DNA of 64,000 nucleotides from Bryobacter sp. (GTDB taxonomy: Bacteria > Acidobacteriota > Terriglobia > Bryobacterales > Bryobacteraceae): assembly GCA_022843605.1 (NCBI GenBank), contig JALHNI010000013.1, positions 1 through 64,000 on the forward strand, read 5' to 3'. The stretch's first letter is position 1. The number at the start of each line of letters is the position of its first letter. This document shows, one piece after another, positions 35,389-43,083 of this stretch. A program made the position numbers and the translations under genes. Under the pieces are notes generated by a model. That model was not told the origin of the DNA. It searched no databases and saw nothing but the letters and a program-made list of their open reading frames with translations.

Positions 35389-36614
35389 GCCGCTACCACC
35401 TGACGCCGGAAGCGTAGGGCACAGGCGAAGCCGAGCGCCAGAAATCCTTGCGTGGCCACCATCAGCCAGGCCATGCCCGTGGCGCGAGGCTCAATCAGAA
35501 GCATCAGCAACAGCACGCCGCAGGCGACCGTCAGCACCACCGTCAGAAACAATGCGTCGCCACGTTCGGCCAATAGCCACGTCGGACCCAGGGCTTGGCT
35601 CAGCCCCGACAACGGACCGAGCGCCGCCAGAATCCGCAGCACCTCGATTGCCGGCCGGAAACGCTCGCCCAGTAGGAGCGGCACCAGATAAGGCGCCCCC
35701 ACAAAGAGCGCGCCGCCCAGCAACGTGCCAACCAGCAGCAGCGTACCGGTGCCGCGCCAAGCCAGCTTGCGCTTGGGTCCGGACGCCAGCGCGCTGAGGC
35801 GCGGGAAAAGAGTGAGCGTCAGGGGATCGAGAAAGCTGAGCGCGGCTTTGGCCACCCGCTCGGCCGCCGCGTAGAAACCAACGACATCGGGCGGCGCCAC
35901 GCAGCCCAAAAGAAACGCCATGGCCGCCGCGTGAACGTTCAAGCCGGCCCGGTAAACGAAGAGCAGGAAACTCGCCCGCAAGGTGGTCCAGACCTCGGCC
36001 AGCCGTGGTTGGCGCAAACCGGTCTCGCTCAGAATGACGCTGGCCGCCGCCCCTAGTAACAGCAAGGAGGGAACCGCCTGCACCAGTTGGGTGAGAGCCA
36101 GGTCCTCCGGACGGCGCACAAAGGCGAACAAACCAGCCAGACCGAGCAAGCGCGCCCCTAGCGTCGCCATGGCCAGCAACGGCAAACGGTCGAGACCCTG
36201 GAAGAGCCACTGCAGGCTGATGCCTTGCGGAATGACCCAGAGGAGCGTGGAGAGTATCAAGAGCGAGTCCTCACGAAAGATGGCAAACCGCGGCAGAATC
36301 AGCACCGCGAGGAAAGCACAAATCAAATAGAGTCCGGCTTGCGCCGCCAGTACGCGGCCCACGATCGCCGCAATGGCCGCCTGGCTGGAAGCCGCGGCAA
36401 CTTCGCGCGTGGCGGAAAGGTTGAAGCCATACTCGAGCACCGTCGTCAGATAAAGGCCGAAGCTCTGGGCGATCGCCAGCCGGCCCCAGCCGTCAGGACC
36501 CAGAACGCTCGCCAGATACGGAATCGAGATGAGGGGAATCAGCTGATTGGCAAACTGAATCAGCGAAAGAAAAGCGGCCGATCGCAGCCAGGAGTCAGGA
36601 GACTTCGTATGCAC
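35385..36614 (-). CDS. Capsule repeat-unit flippase, Wzx-like
   Basis: 409-residue polytopic protein of the polysaccharide flippase family. The N-terminus (SLIQFANQLIPLISIPYLASVLGPDGWGRLAIAQSF in consecutive blocks) is the classic Wzx start, and about 11-12 helices follow. It would flip the lipid-linked repeat made by the adjacent GT4 enzymes. The start is GTG at 36614, 11 bases downstream of the BY-kinase stop. It differs from the 509-residue flippase at 5645-7174. Confidence 0.9.
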   Translation of the reverse strand: MHTKSPDSWLRSAAFLSLIQFANQLIPLISIPYLASVLGPDGWGRLAIAQSFGLYLTTVLEYGFNLSATREVAAASSQAAIAAIVGRVLAAQAGLYLICAFLAVLILPRFAIFREDSLLILSTLLWVIPQGISLQWLFQGLDRLPLLAMATLGARLLGLAGLFAFVRRPEDLALTQLVQAVPSLLLLGAAASVILSETGLRQPRLAEVWTTLRASFLLFVYRAGLNVHAAAMAFLLGCVAPPDVVGFYAAAERVAKAALSFLDPLTLTLFPRLSALASGPKRKLAWRGTGTLLLVGTLLGGALFVGAPYLVPLLLGERFRPAIEVLRILAALGPLSGLSQALGPTWLLAERGDALFLTVVLTVACGVLLLMLLIEPRATGMAWLMVATQGFLALGFACALRFRRQVVAA

Positions 36615-36625
36615 GGGGACCGAGG

Positions 36626-38854
36626 TTAACTCGCTTCCGTCGTGCTGGGGTTTTGTTGATAGTACTTACTGTAGTGGCCGTAATAATAGTAACTATCACT
36701 CATCTCCTTGTGCACGCCGTTGAGGACAATGCCGACGATGTTCGCCCGGAGACGTTTGAGTGACGTCACCACGCCGCGCACACTTTTACGGTCCGTCTCA
36801 CCGGCCCGCACAACGATCACCACGCCGTCGACACTCGAAGCCATCTGCAGGGGTTCGGAGAAACCGAGCAAGGGCGGCGCATCGAGAATCACCAGGTCAT
36901 AGGCGCGGCCGGCTTCCTCCAGCACTTCGGAGAGGCCGCGGCCAACGAGGTCTGAGGCCCGCCGGGAGGGAGGTCCGGCGGGTAGAATGTCGAGCATCGG
37001 AGTGGAATCGAGGTTGACCACGGCGCTGCGCCAGCTCACCTCACCCAGCAGGACATTCGTCAGACCCAGATTAGCCGGGAGGTTGAAACGGCGGTGCACA
37101 CTGGGACGCCGCATATCGCCGTCAATCAAGAGCGTGCGCTGACCCTGTTCCGCGTGCGCGATGGCGAGGTGAGCGGCCGTCGTGGACTTCCCTTCTCCGG
37201 GCGAAGCGCTCGTGACGAGCAGAGACCGGTAGCGGCGGTCCATGTCGCTCAGCAGGATGGAGGTACGCAAAGTACGAATCGACTCGCCGAAGCCGGTTGT
37301 TTCCTCTTCGCGCTGCTTTACCGGCACGAGAGCCTTGCCGCTGGCCGAGACGTTCGCCGAACCGGAGGCGAGACCCAGACGGCCACGCCAGTTCTTGACC
37401 ACCGGCAGACTGCCGATGACTTCCGTGCCCAGCGTCCGCACCACCTGTTCCGGATCCCGCACCGTCGTATCGAGCGCGTCGCTGGCCACGGCGAAGCCCA
37501 CGGCGATCAGCGTCGAAAGCAGAAAGGCCACAATCAGGTTGAGCCGGACGTCGGGGAACACCGCCTTCTGCGGGGGCCGCGCGGCATCGGCGACGCGAAT
37601 ATTCGAGTTTTGGAAGCCAGCATTGATGCCAGCCTCCTTGATCTTGCGCACGAGCTCTTCGTAGAGACGTTTGTCGGCGTCGGCTTCCCGCTTCAACGAC
37701 TGGTATTGAAAGGAGCGCGAGTTAATGCGGTCAAACTCGCCCTTCGAACCCGCCACCTCATTGAGTAACATCTGTTCCCGGCGCGTCGACTCGCGATACT
37801 CGACTTCGACGCGGCCCAGAATGTTGCGGCGGCCGGCGTCTAGCTGACGTTCGATCTCGGCCAGCTGAGCGGAAGCGCGTTTGTACTCCGGATGAGCCGG
37901 CCCGTAATGCGAACGGATCTCGGCAAATTTCTCGCGCAGTTCACCCAGGCGCTCGGTCAGGCGTTTGAGTGCCTCACCTTGCGTCGAGACCTGCGCGGCT
38001 TCAAGCGTATTGTTCTTGATGGACTGGAAAGCGGCTTCCTTCTTCACGCGGTCGGCCTGGGCGTTGGTGTATTCGGTGTTCAACTGCAGCAGGCGCGCCG
38101 AAAGAATGTTGGTCTTCTCTTCCGGGTTGATCATGTTGAGTTCGCGCTCGAAACGATTCAGCGCGAGTGAACTGCGCTCCATCTTCGCGCGCAGTTCGTC
38201 GAGCTGCTGCTCCATGAAATCGGTCAAATTGGAACTGGCGCGCATGCGGATGTTGTAAGTGTGGGTTAGATACGATTGCGCGATGGCGTTGGCCACCTGC
38301 GCAGCCAAACCCGGATCCGGCGAGCGGTAGCTCACCAGGAGTAGATAGGTATTCGGGGGACGCGCGATCTTCAGCCGCTTGAGTTGCACCGGCGCTTCGG
38401 GCCGCACATCAGTCTGCCCTTCATGCCGGAGAAGATCGTATTTGGCGGCCACGGGGCGAAGCACGGAATCCGATTGCACCAGACGAATCTGAGTGGCAAT
38501 GAACTGGTCAGCGTCGTTCAACATCGAACGGGTGGACTCGGCGCCGATGACGCCCTGCGGCGTCTGGCGATCGATATCAATCGTCACGGTGGACTCGTAA
38601 ACCGGCGTGAGGCGTTGGCTCAAAAACCAGGTGGCGGTCATCACGACCGCGACGAAGGCTAGCATGCGCCAACGCTGCCGGCGCAGAATCCACAGATAGT
38701 GTGAAAGCGGCGCACTGGTGCTCTCCGGGTCAGGTTCCGCAGGCGGAAGAAAGTTGGGCGGCAGCGCCGGGATACGCGGTTCGCTGATCACGGCCAAGCG
38801 TTCGGCAGGTACGTAGCGGATGGGCTGTTCGCTGGGGATAAGTTCTTGTTGCAT
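36626..38854 (-). CDS. Wzz-type chain-length regulator fused to BY-kinase
   Basis: 742-residue polysaccharide copolymerase/tyrosine autokinase that controls chain length and export. Residues ~45-450 are a Wzz/GNVR domain with two flanking membrane helices and a periplasmic coiled coil (REQMLLNEVAGSKGEFDRINSRS region). The C-terminal kinase has Walker A SASPGEGKSTT near residue 550, Walker A' LLIDGDMRRPSVH and Walker B DLVILDAPPLLG. The tail is tyrosine-rich (YYYYGHYSKYY), the autophosphorylation cluster. The next gene upstream encodes the outer-membrane exporter. All three ATPase motifs are intact. Confidence 0.95.
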   Translation of the reverse strand: MQQELIPSEQPIRYVPAERLAVISEPRIPALPPNFLPPAEPDPESTSAPLSHYLWILRRQRWRMLAFVAVVMTATWFLSQRLTPVYESTVTIDIDRQTPQGVIGAESTRSMLNDADQFIATQIRLVQSDSVLRPVAAKYDLLRHEGQTDVRPEAPVQLKRLKIARPPNTYLLLVSYRSPDPGLAAQVANAIAQSYLTHTYNIRMRASSNLTDFMEQQLDELRAKMERSSLALNRFERELNMINPEEKTNILSARLLQLNTEYTNAQADRVKKEAAFQSIKNNTLEAAQVSTQGEALKRLTERLGELREKFAEIRSHYGPAHPEYKRASAQLAEIERQLDAGRRNILGRVEVEYRESTRREQMLLNEVAGSKGEFDRINSRSFQYQSLKREADADKRLYEELVRKIKEAGINAGFQNSNIRVADAARPPQKAVFPDVRLNLIVAFLLSTLIAVGFAVASDALDTTVRDPEQVVRTLGTEVIGSLPVVKNWRGRLGLASGSANVSASGKALVPVKQREEETTGFGESIRTLRTSILLSDMDRRYRSLLVTSASPGEGKSTTAAHLAIAHAEQGQRTLLIDGDMRRPSVHRRFNLPANLGLTNVLLGEVSWRSAVVNLDSTPMLDILPAGPPSRRASDLVGRGLSEVLEEAGRAYDLVILDAPPLLGFSEPLQMASSVDGVVIVVRAGETDRKSVRGVVTSLKRLRANIVGIVLNGVHKEMSDSYYYYGHYSKYYQQNPSTTEAS

Positions 38855-38873
38855 GGGTGATGAAATTCTTCCT

Positions 38874-39803
38874 CTAACGCGCGGCGCCCCAGATCAACAG
38901 GCCGGAAGCGGTGGTGGAGCCAAAGCTGATGACGCGCTCGAGCGTCGTCATGCTCAGGCGCTTTCGGGTGTTGTCCGGAATGTAGAGTATGTCGTTGGCT
39001 TCGAGGGGGATGTCGGCGGTCTTGCGGTCGAGCAGACGTTTGAGCTCGATGGGAATCTCGGTCTTGTTCCCGGCAGACTCACGGCGATAGATGAAGGCTT
39101 GTTTGGAAGCATAGGGCATCAGGCCTTCGCTCATGGCCAGGGCCTTCATGACCGTAAGGCCGCTACCGTCCTGAACGGCAAAGGTGCCGGGCTTGCGCAC
39201 GTTGCCGACGACGAAGACTTTTCCGGCTTCAGGGACGCGGATCTCCTCGCCGCCGGTGAGCGTCAGATTGAGCTCCGGATCAGCCAGGTCAATCAGGCCG
39301 CGGATGGGAATGCGTTTGATCAGTTCGCCGTGCGCGGGATCGTGGCGGCTGACCAGGATATCGGGGCCCGACGAGGTAGCGATTCCTTCGGCGCGGCTTA
39401 GTGCGTCGAGTAACTTCAAGGGACCGGAGGCCTGGAAGGTAAGTGGCTTGCGCACGGCGCCCATCACCGAGATGGGCCGCGAGAAGTACTCGACGATGGT
39501 GACCGTAACGGCGGGGTCCACCAGTAAACCTTCCTTCGTGAAGGCGGCCGAGATTCGCTTCTCCACTTCGGCCGGCATGAGCCCGGCGACCGGGATACGC
39601 TCTTTCACCATGGGCACCTGAATATCGCCTTCGGCCGAGATCCGGATGAGCCGGCTCAGTTCGGGCGAGTTATACACCGAGAGCGCGAGTAAGTCGCTCG
39701 CTCCCAGTGGCTGGGCGGGTAAGTTCCCGGTGACGGGCTCAGGCCGGTTCTGCGGGAAACAGAGAGACACGAAGAGACAGCAAGCAGCAAGCTTTTGGAT
39801 CAT
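38874..39803 (-). CDS. Polysaccharide export protein, Wza-like
   Basis: 309-residue exporter of the Poly_export/SLBB family that forms the outer-membrane channel for capsule. After a signal peptide (MIQKLAACCLFVSLC) it has LGASDLLALSVYNSPELS (polysaccharide export domain), GDIQVPMVKERIPVAGLMPAEVEKRI in blocks, then SLBB-type segments ISVMGAVRKPLTF and VFVVGNVRKPGTF. The cysteines sit inside the hydrophobic stretch and do not make a convincing lipobox. The ATG at 39803 is chosen for the signal peptide; a GTG at 39836 is in frame upstream. First gene of the capsule operon; a promoter is expected in 39804-40009. Confidence 0.9.
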   Translation of the reverse strand: MIQKLAACCLFVSLCFPQNRPEPVTGNLPAQPLGASDLLALSVYNSPELSRLIRISAEGDIQVPMVKERIPVAGLMPAEVEKRISAAFTKEGLLVDPAVTVTIVEYFSRPISVMGAVRKPLTFQASGPLKLLDALSRAEGIATSSGPDILVSRHDPAHGELIKRIPIRGLIDLADPELNLTLTGGEEIRVPEAGKVFVVGNVRKPGTFAVQDGSGLTVMKALAMSEGLMPYASKQAFIYRRESAGNKTEIPIELKRLLDRKTADIPLEANDILYIPDNTRKRLSMTTLERVISFGSTTASGLLIWGAAR

Positions 39804-40009
39804 GTTGTTTGGTTGGGGTAAGAGTTTAAGGCTCACGCACGGCGACTCCCAGGAGGGTCACCGGACGCAAAGGCGAAAGGGGATTTCGCCAACAGTGCTG
39901 TGATCGACTTCGTATCGGGAAAACTGTAGGCGTCTCGCTATCGGTCCTGGGCAGCTTGTTTCCCTAGGCCCGTGCCAGATGGGGTAGTAGGCCTGCTAGC
40001 GTTTTCGAG

Positions 40010-40026
40010 TGTATAACGGTTATACA
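40010..40026. promoter_or_regulatory. Perfect 17-bp palindromic operator of the BrnTA pair
   Basis: TGTATAACGGTTATACA has 8-base arms around one central base and is perfect. It ends four bases before the BrnT ATG at 40031. Autoregulation by the antitoxin is the rule for this family, so this is the expected BrnA binding site; the assignment is inferred from position and symmetry. Confidence 0.7.
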
Positions 40027-40030
40027 TAGA

Positions 40031-40303
40031 ATGCGTTGCCGGTTTAATGAAGGGAAGAGCGTACTGGTACAGCGAAAGCACGGGATCAGTTTGGAGCAGG
40101 CTTGCGAAGTGTTCGATCAAGTGCATTTGGTGGACAGAATGAACGATGACCCGGAGCAGTATCGCGCGATCGGTTGGTGCCTCGGCGGTTTATGGTCGGT
40201 CATCTTTGAGATTCGCAGCGATCGGCAGGGCGAGTATCGGCATCTGGTGACGGCCTGGAAAGCCACGGTGCAAGAGGAGCGGGAGTATGCGGAAAACACC
40301 TAA
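40031..40303 (+). CDS. brnT: BrnT-family ribonuclease toxin
   Basis: 90-residue toxin of the BrnT (RelE-fold) family, an mRNA-cutting enzyme. FNEGKSVLVQRKHGISLEQACEVF matches the usual DxxKxxxNxxKHGISFEEA start in diverged form (the KHGIS block is kept), followed by DDPEQYRAIGWCLGG and VIFEIR strands and the late REYAENT. It begins right after a perfect palindrome and overlaps the antitoxin gene by 17 bases, toxin first, as is normal for BrnTA. It may stabilise the replicon. Confidence 0.82.
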   Translation: MRCRFNEGKSVLVQRKHGISLEQACEVFDQVHLVDRMNDDPEQYRAIGWCLGGLWSVIFEIRSDRQGEYRHLVTAWKATVQEEREYAENT

Positions 40304-40562
40304 GCAGAATTCGGCGGGCGCCAAACCGACGGCGGACCAGATTGCTGAGCTGGCGACGCGGGGCGAGGACGTTTCGCGTTTTTTTACAAACGAGTTCACG
40401 GTAGTGCGGCCGGTGCAGCGGGTGAATATCGACCTGACGCATGGCATGCTGCGAGAGTTGGATGCCAAGGCGGCTAGGCTGAACGTCAGCCGGCAGGCGG
40501 TAATCAAGACGCTACTGGATCAGGCGTTGTCTGCGGAACGGAAGCCAAAGAAGGCGGGTTGA
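40287..40562 (+). CDS. brnA: BrnA-like ribbon-helix-helix antitoxin
   Basis: 91-residue antitoxin. The C-terminal half has a ribbon-helix-helix: RVNIDLTHGMLRELDAKAARLNVSRQAVIKTLLDQAL in strand-helix-helix order, which binds DNA as a dimer. The N-terminal part would neutralise BrnT. It overlaps brnT and most likely binds the 17-bp palindrome upstream. Confidence 0.82.
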   Translation: MRKTPKQNSAGAKPTADQIAELATRGEDVSRFFTNEFTVVRPVQRVNIDLTHGMLRELDAKAARLNVSRQAVIKTLLDQALSAERKPKKAG

Positions 40563-40663
40563 TTAATTCCAGGGATCTACCAAAGGTAATCCCGCGATTT
40601 CAAAGGACTTCCGATCGCGTGATCCGACGGTTAAACGATGAAGCGTAGAGGTAGCGCGATGAG

Positions 40664-40888
40664 CTAAAGTTCGATGTCTCGAGCCGTCATCGGAATGCGC
40701 TCAGGCTCGATCTCGAAGTCTTTAAAGGGCGAGGCTTGCATGGCCGCGATCAGCTCGTTTCCCATGCGCCGGCCGGTGTTGGAGTCACTGAGCGCTTCGA
40801 GAATAAGGCCCTGCGGGTCCGCGAAGTTGCCTGCTCAAACGCTGACGGATTAAGGCTTCCGCTTCGGAACGGGTAATCTCGCTTTCAT
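40664..40888 (-). pseudogene. Decayed antitoxin-like gene
   Basis: On the minus strand the ATG at 40888 (after GGGGAG) gives only 12 residues before a stop. One frame over, a segment SEAEALIRQRLSRQ is readable. In a third frame NFADPQGLILEAL, GNELIAAMQASPF and EPERIPMTARDIEL run to the TAG at 40664-40666. The last part resembles the C-terminus of small plasmid antitoxins (AMQASP...RDVxL). So a short antitoxin-like gene appears broken by at least two frameshifts; no matching toxin is seen. It fills most of the gap between the BrnTA pair and the replication initiator. Confidence 0.45.
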
Positions 40889-40919
40889 GGCAGTCTCCCC
40901 ACTCTCAGGCTAACAAGTT

Positions 40920-42536
40920 TTACTGAATGGCCAGCGACGAAACTTCGATCATGAAGGGCATCACGGACTGGCGGGCGCGGCGGCGGAGAAGCCATTTATC
41001 GAAACCGGGGACCTCGGCGCGGGCGATCTCCTGCACCAGTAAAGATTCGGCTTCCTGACGGCGGCTTGCGTCGGTCATGCGCTCGAAACGCTCCTGCTTG
41101 GCGAGTTCGTCGAGCTTTTGGCCCAGGAGTACCTGACGGCGGACGTCGGCCATTTCACCCAGAATCTGCCGGGCGTAGCCTTGGCGAAACTCTTCGTATT
41201 CGAGCAGCAGGATGCGCTCTTCCTCATCGCCTTTCAAGCGGCGGAGGTTGTCTTCGCGGCGGCGGAAGTGGGTCTTAAACTGCGCTTCGGCGTGTTCGTC
41301 GACGAACTTGGCCCGCGTGGCCGGGTCTTTGACGATTTTGACGAGCAGCCCGCCCGAATTGCGCAGGGCTTGCTTGGACTGCTTTTTCCGCTCAACCACA
41401 TGGAGGGCGATTTCGCACCAGTCGAGTTGGTCGCGGCCGGCAAGCGACTCGGGCTCGGCGGTGAGTGACTCGAAGGCGCGGCGGACGAGAGAAAGCGCGA
41501 CGGGCGAAACGACGCCTTCAGCGATCATGGCGGTGACGAGGCGGGCGCCGCGTTCGAGCGAATAGAAGTGATCGGTGCTGGTGGCGGCGGCCAGGAAAGG
41601 ATCCATGACGTTGGCCGTAAAGCCCGCCTCTTCGAGGAGCTTGCGGCAGGCGGCGCGGTTGAGTTCGGGGTCTTCGCCGGGGCCGGACATCATGAGGGCT
41701 TTACGCTCGGGCACATAGCTGGCATGACGGCGGAGAGCGATGCGCCAGTCGGGAGCGGAGGCGACATGCCATTCGCCAAGGACGCCGATGCGCTTCACCT
41801 GCTCGAAGGCGGGTTCGAGGGTCTGCATGAGGCGCGAGAGGTATTGCGGGGGCTGGGGCATGCCCAGATGTTCGGTGGCGAGTTTGCGGGCGTCGATGAA
41901 GATGGTGTCGGTTTTCTCGAAGGCGATCGAGAGGAAGCGGTAGAGGTGCTTGGCGGTGATGCCGTCGAGCTGCATATAGCGGCTGGCGTCGATGAGGCGG
42001 AAGAAGCCCGAGCCCATGGACTGGATGAGCTTATCGGTCCAGGTGACGGAGCCCGTGCAGCGGTTGGCGACCTTGTCAACGGCGAAGCTGGTTTCCTGGA
42101 AGACGTTCACCCATTTGACGGTTTCCTGCTTTTCGTTTTCGGCAACGGCGCGGAAACGGAGAGCGATCAGGCGGCCCATGGCGAGTTTGAGGCGGTCGTA
42201 GAATTTGCCGTTGACTTGCGTGTTGAGCATCTTGGCGAGCTCGCGGCCGTTGAAGGTGACGGTTTTGTCGAAGTTGTTGCGGAAGGTGAGTACGCCGAGG
42301 GCAACGAAGATGTCGAGGTCTTTTTCGGAAGGCAGGCCGAGTTCGTTGTCGCCCTGCACCTGCCAGAGGACTTGGACTTCGGAGCCGTCCGGCAGGGTTT
42401 TGGTGCCGCGAACGTCAAGCTTGTCGATCTGGCGGCCGTTGAAGCGGCGTTCGAGGACGGCAAAAGGGATCGAGGAAAGATTTTCTTCTTCGACTGACAG
42501 GTTCACGAGGGAAGTTGGTTTGATGCCGGCCGCCAT
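40920..42536 (-). CDS. Replication initiator protein A (RPA-type plasmid Rep)
   Basis: 538-residue plasmid replication initiator of the RPA family, which binds iterons and opens the origin. The family start ENLSSIPFAVLERR is at residues ~18-31. Then WQVQGDNELGLPSEKDLDIFVAL, ELAKMLN and RLKLAMGRLIALRF form the first winged-helix region, and SRYMQLDGITAKHLYRFLSIAF the second. The last ~150 residues are a charged helical extension (AEAQFKTHFRRREDNLRRL, then KLDELAKQERFERM). The ATG at 42536 has GGAG upstream. The 548-base region just upstream holds repeated iteron-like motifs, as expected for an origin. This is the best evidence that the window is part of a plasmid or chromid, or of an integrated one. 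Confidence 0.86.
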   Translation of the reverse strand: MAAGIKPTSLVNLSVEEENLSSIPFAVLERRFNGRQIDKLDVRGTKTLPDGSEVQVLWQVQGDNELGLPSEKDLDIFVALGVLTFRNNFDKTVTFNGRELAKMLNTQVNGKFYDRLKLAMGRLIALRFRAVAENEKQETVKWVNVFQETSFAVDKVANRCTGSVTWTDKLIQSMGSGFFRLIDASRYMQLDGITAKHLYRFLSIAFEKTDTIFIDARKLATEHLGMPQPPQYLSRLMQTLEPAFEQVKRIGVLGEWHVASAPDWRIALRRHASYVPERKALMMSGPGEDPELNRAACRKLLEEAGFTANVMDPFLAAATSTDHFYSLERGARLVTAMIAEGVVSPVALSLVRRAFESLTAEPESLAGRDQLDWCEIALHVVERKKQSKQALRNSGGLLVKIVKDPATRAKFVDEHAEAQFKTHFRRREDNLRRLKGDEEERILLLEYEEFRQGYARQILGEMADVRRQVLLGQKLDELAKQERFERMTDASRRQEAESLLVQEIARAEVPGFDKWLLRRRARQSVMPFMIEVSSLAIQ

Positions 42537-42583
42537 GTCTATCTCCGAAGTTATACACCGTGGGGAGGAGGCAGGGCTATCGG

Positions 42584-43027
42584 TTTACGATCAGGCTCAT
42601 GGAATTGGGGATTCTTTATTGTGAAGCTCATACCAGAGCCAAAAACGGGCCCGTAGGGCCGTCCAAATGGAGATCAAGTGTTAGAAACCAAATACCAAGA
42701 GAACCAATTAAGGGGGCTCTGGCGTGAGGTTGAGCGTAAAAAGGACTTAAGTAATTGAAACTAAAGAGAATCACCGCAAAGACGGGGATGTGACTGACCG
42801 TAAGTGGCGCCGCACCCCATTGTTTTCAAGTACTTAACTAGCCGCAAATGGGGGGATTGGGTCCCCTTACTTACGCTGAGCCTCATCCCGCTTCCTGGGA
42901 GGCTCATGGAAGGGGGCAAAACTACGGCTGAAGCTCATGGGAGAGTGTCTGAATTTACGGTGAAGCTCACGGAAGACGGTGTTTTTTACGGCGAGTCACA
43001 TGGGGTCCTCGTGAGGCTGAGCGTAAA
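42584..43027. other. Candidate replication origin with iteron-like repeats
   Basis: Roughly 20-bp repeats near TTTACGGTGAAGCTCACGGA. Same-direction copies are seen at 42584-42603, 42615-42634, 42870-42889, 42921-42941, 42954-42973 and 42985-43004. Inverted copies are at 42721-42740 and 43008-43027, and a partial copy is at 42901-42910. They lie between the divergent rep and fliD genes, with an A+T-richer stretch at 42661-42780. Position next to an RPA-type initiator suggests an oriV with iterons. The 86-residue frame crossing this region (42804-43064) is explained by the repeats and is not called. Confidence 0.65.
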
Positions 43028-43037
43028 GAGATTCGCC

Positions 43038-43064
43038 TCAAGACGGGGCGTTTCGGGCCGATAA
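43038..43064 (+). promoter_or_regulatory. Sigma-28 type flagellar promoter of fliD
   Basis: GCCGATAA at 43057-43064 is an exact match to the sigma-28 (FliA) -10 consensus. Eleven bases upstream, TCAAGACG at 43038-43045 fits the TAAAG core of the -35 at four of five positions. Expected start of transcription is near 43071, leaving a very short leader before the GTG at 43084. It begins 10 bases after the last iteron. Confidence 0.65.
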
Positions 43065-43083
43065 GCACGCCAGGGAATTTCCC

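Noticed and set aside
41568-42497. 309-residue plus-strand frame
   Set aside because: Opposite strand of the replication initiator; no domain, biased composition.
42804-43064. 86-residue plus-strand frame upstream of fliD
   Set aside because: Its sequence is the translation of the iteron repeats, it has no known family, and the sigma-28 promoter lies within and after it.
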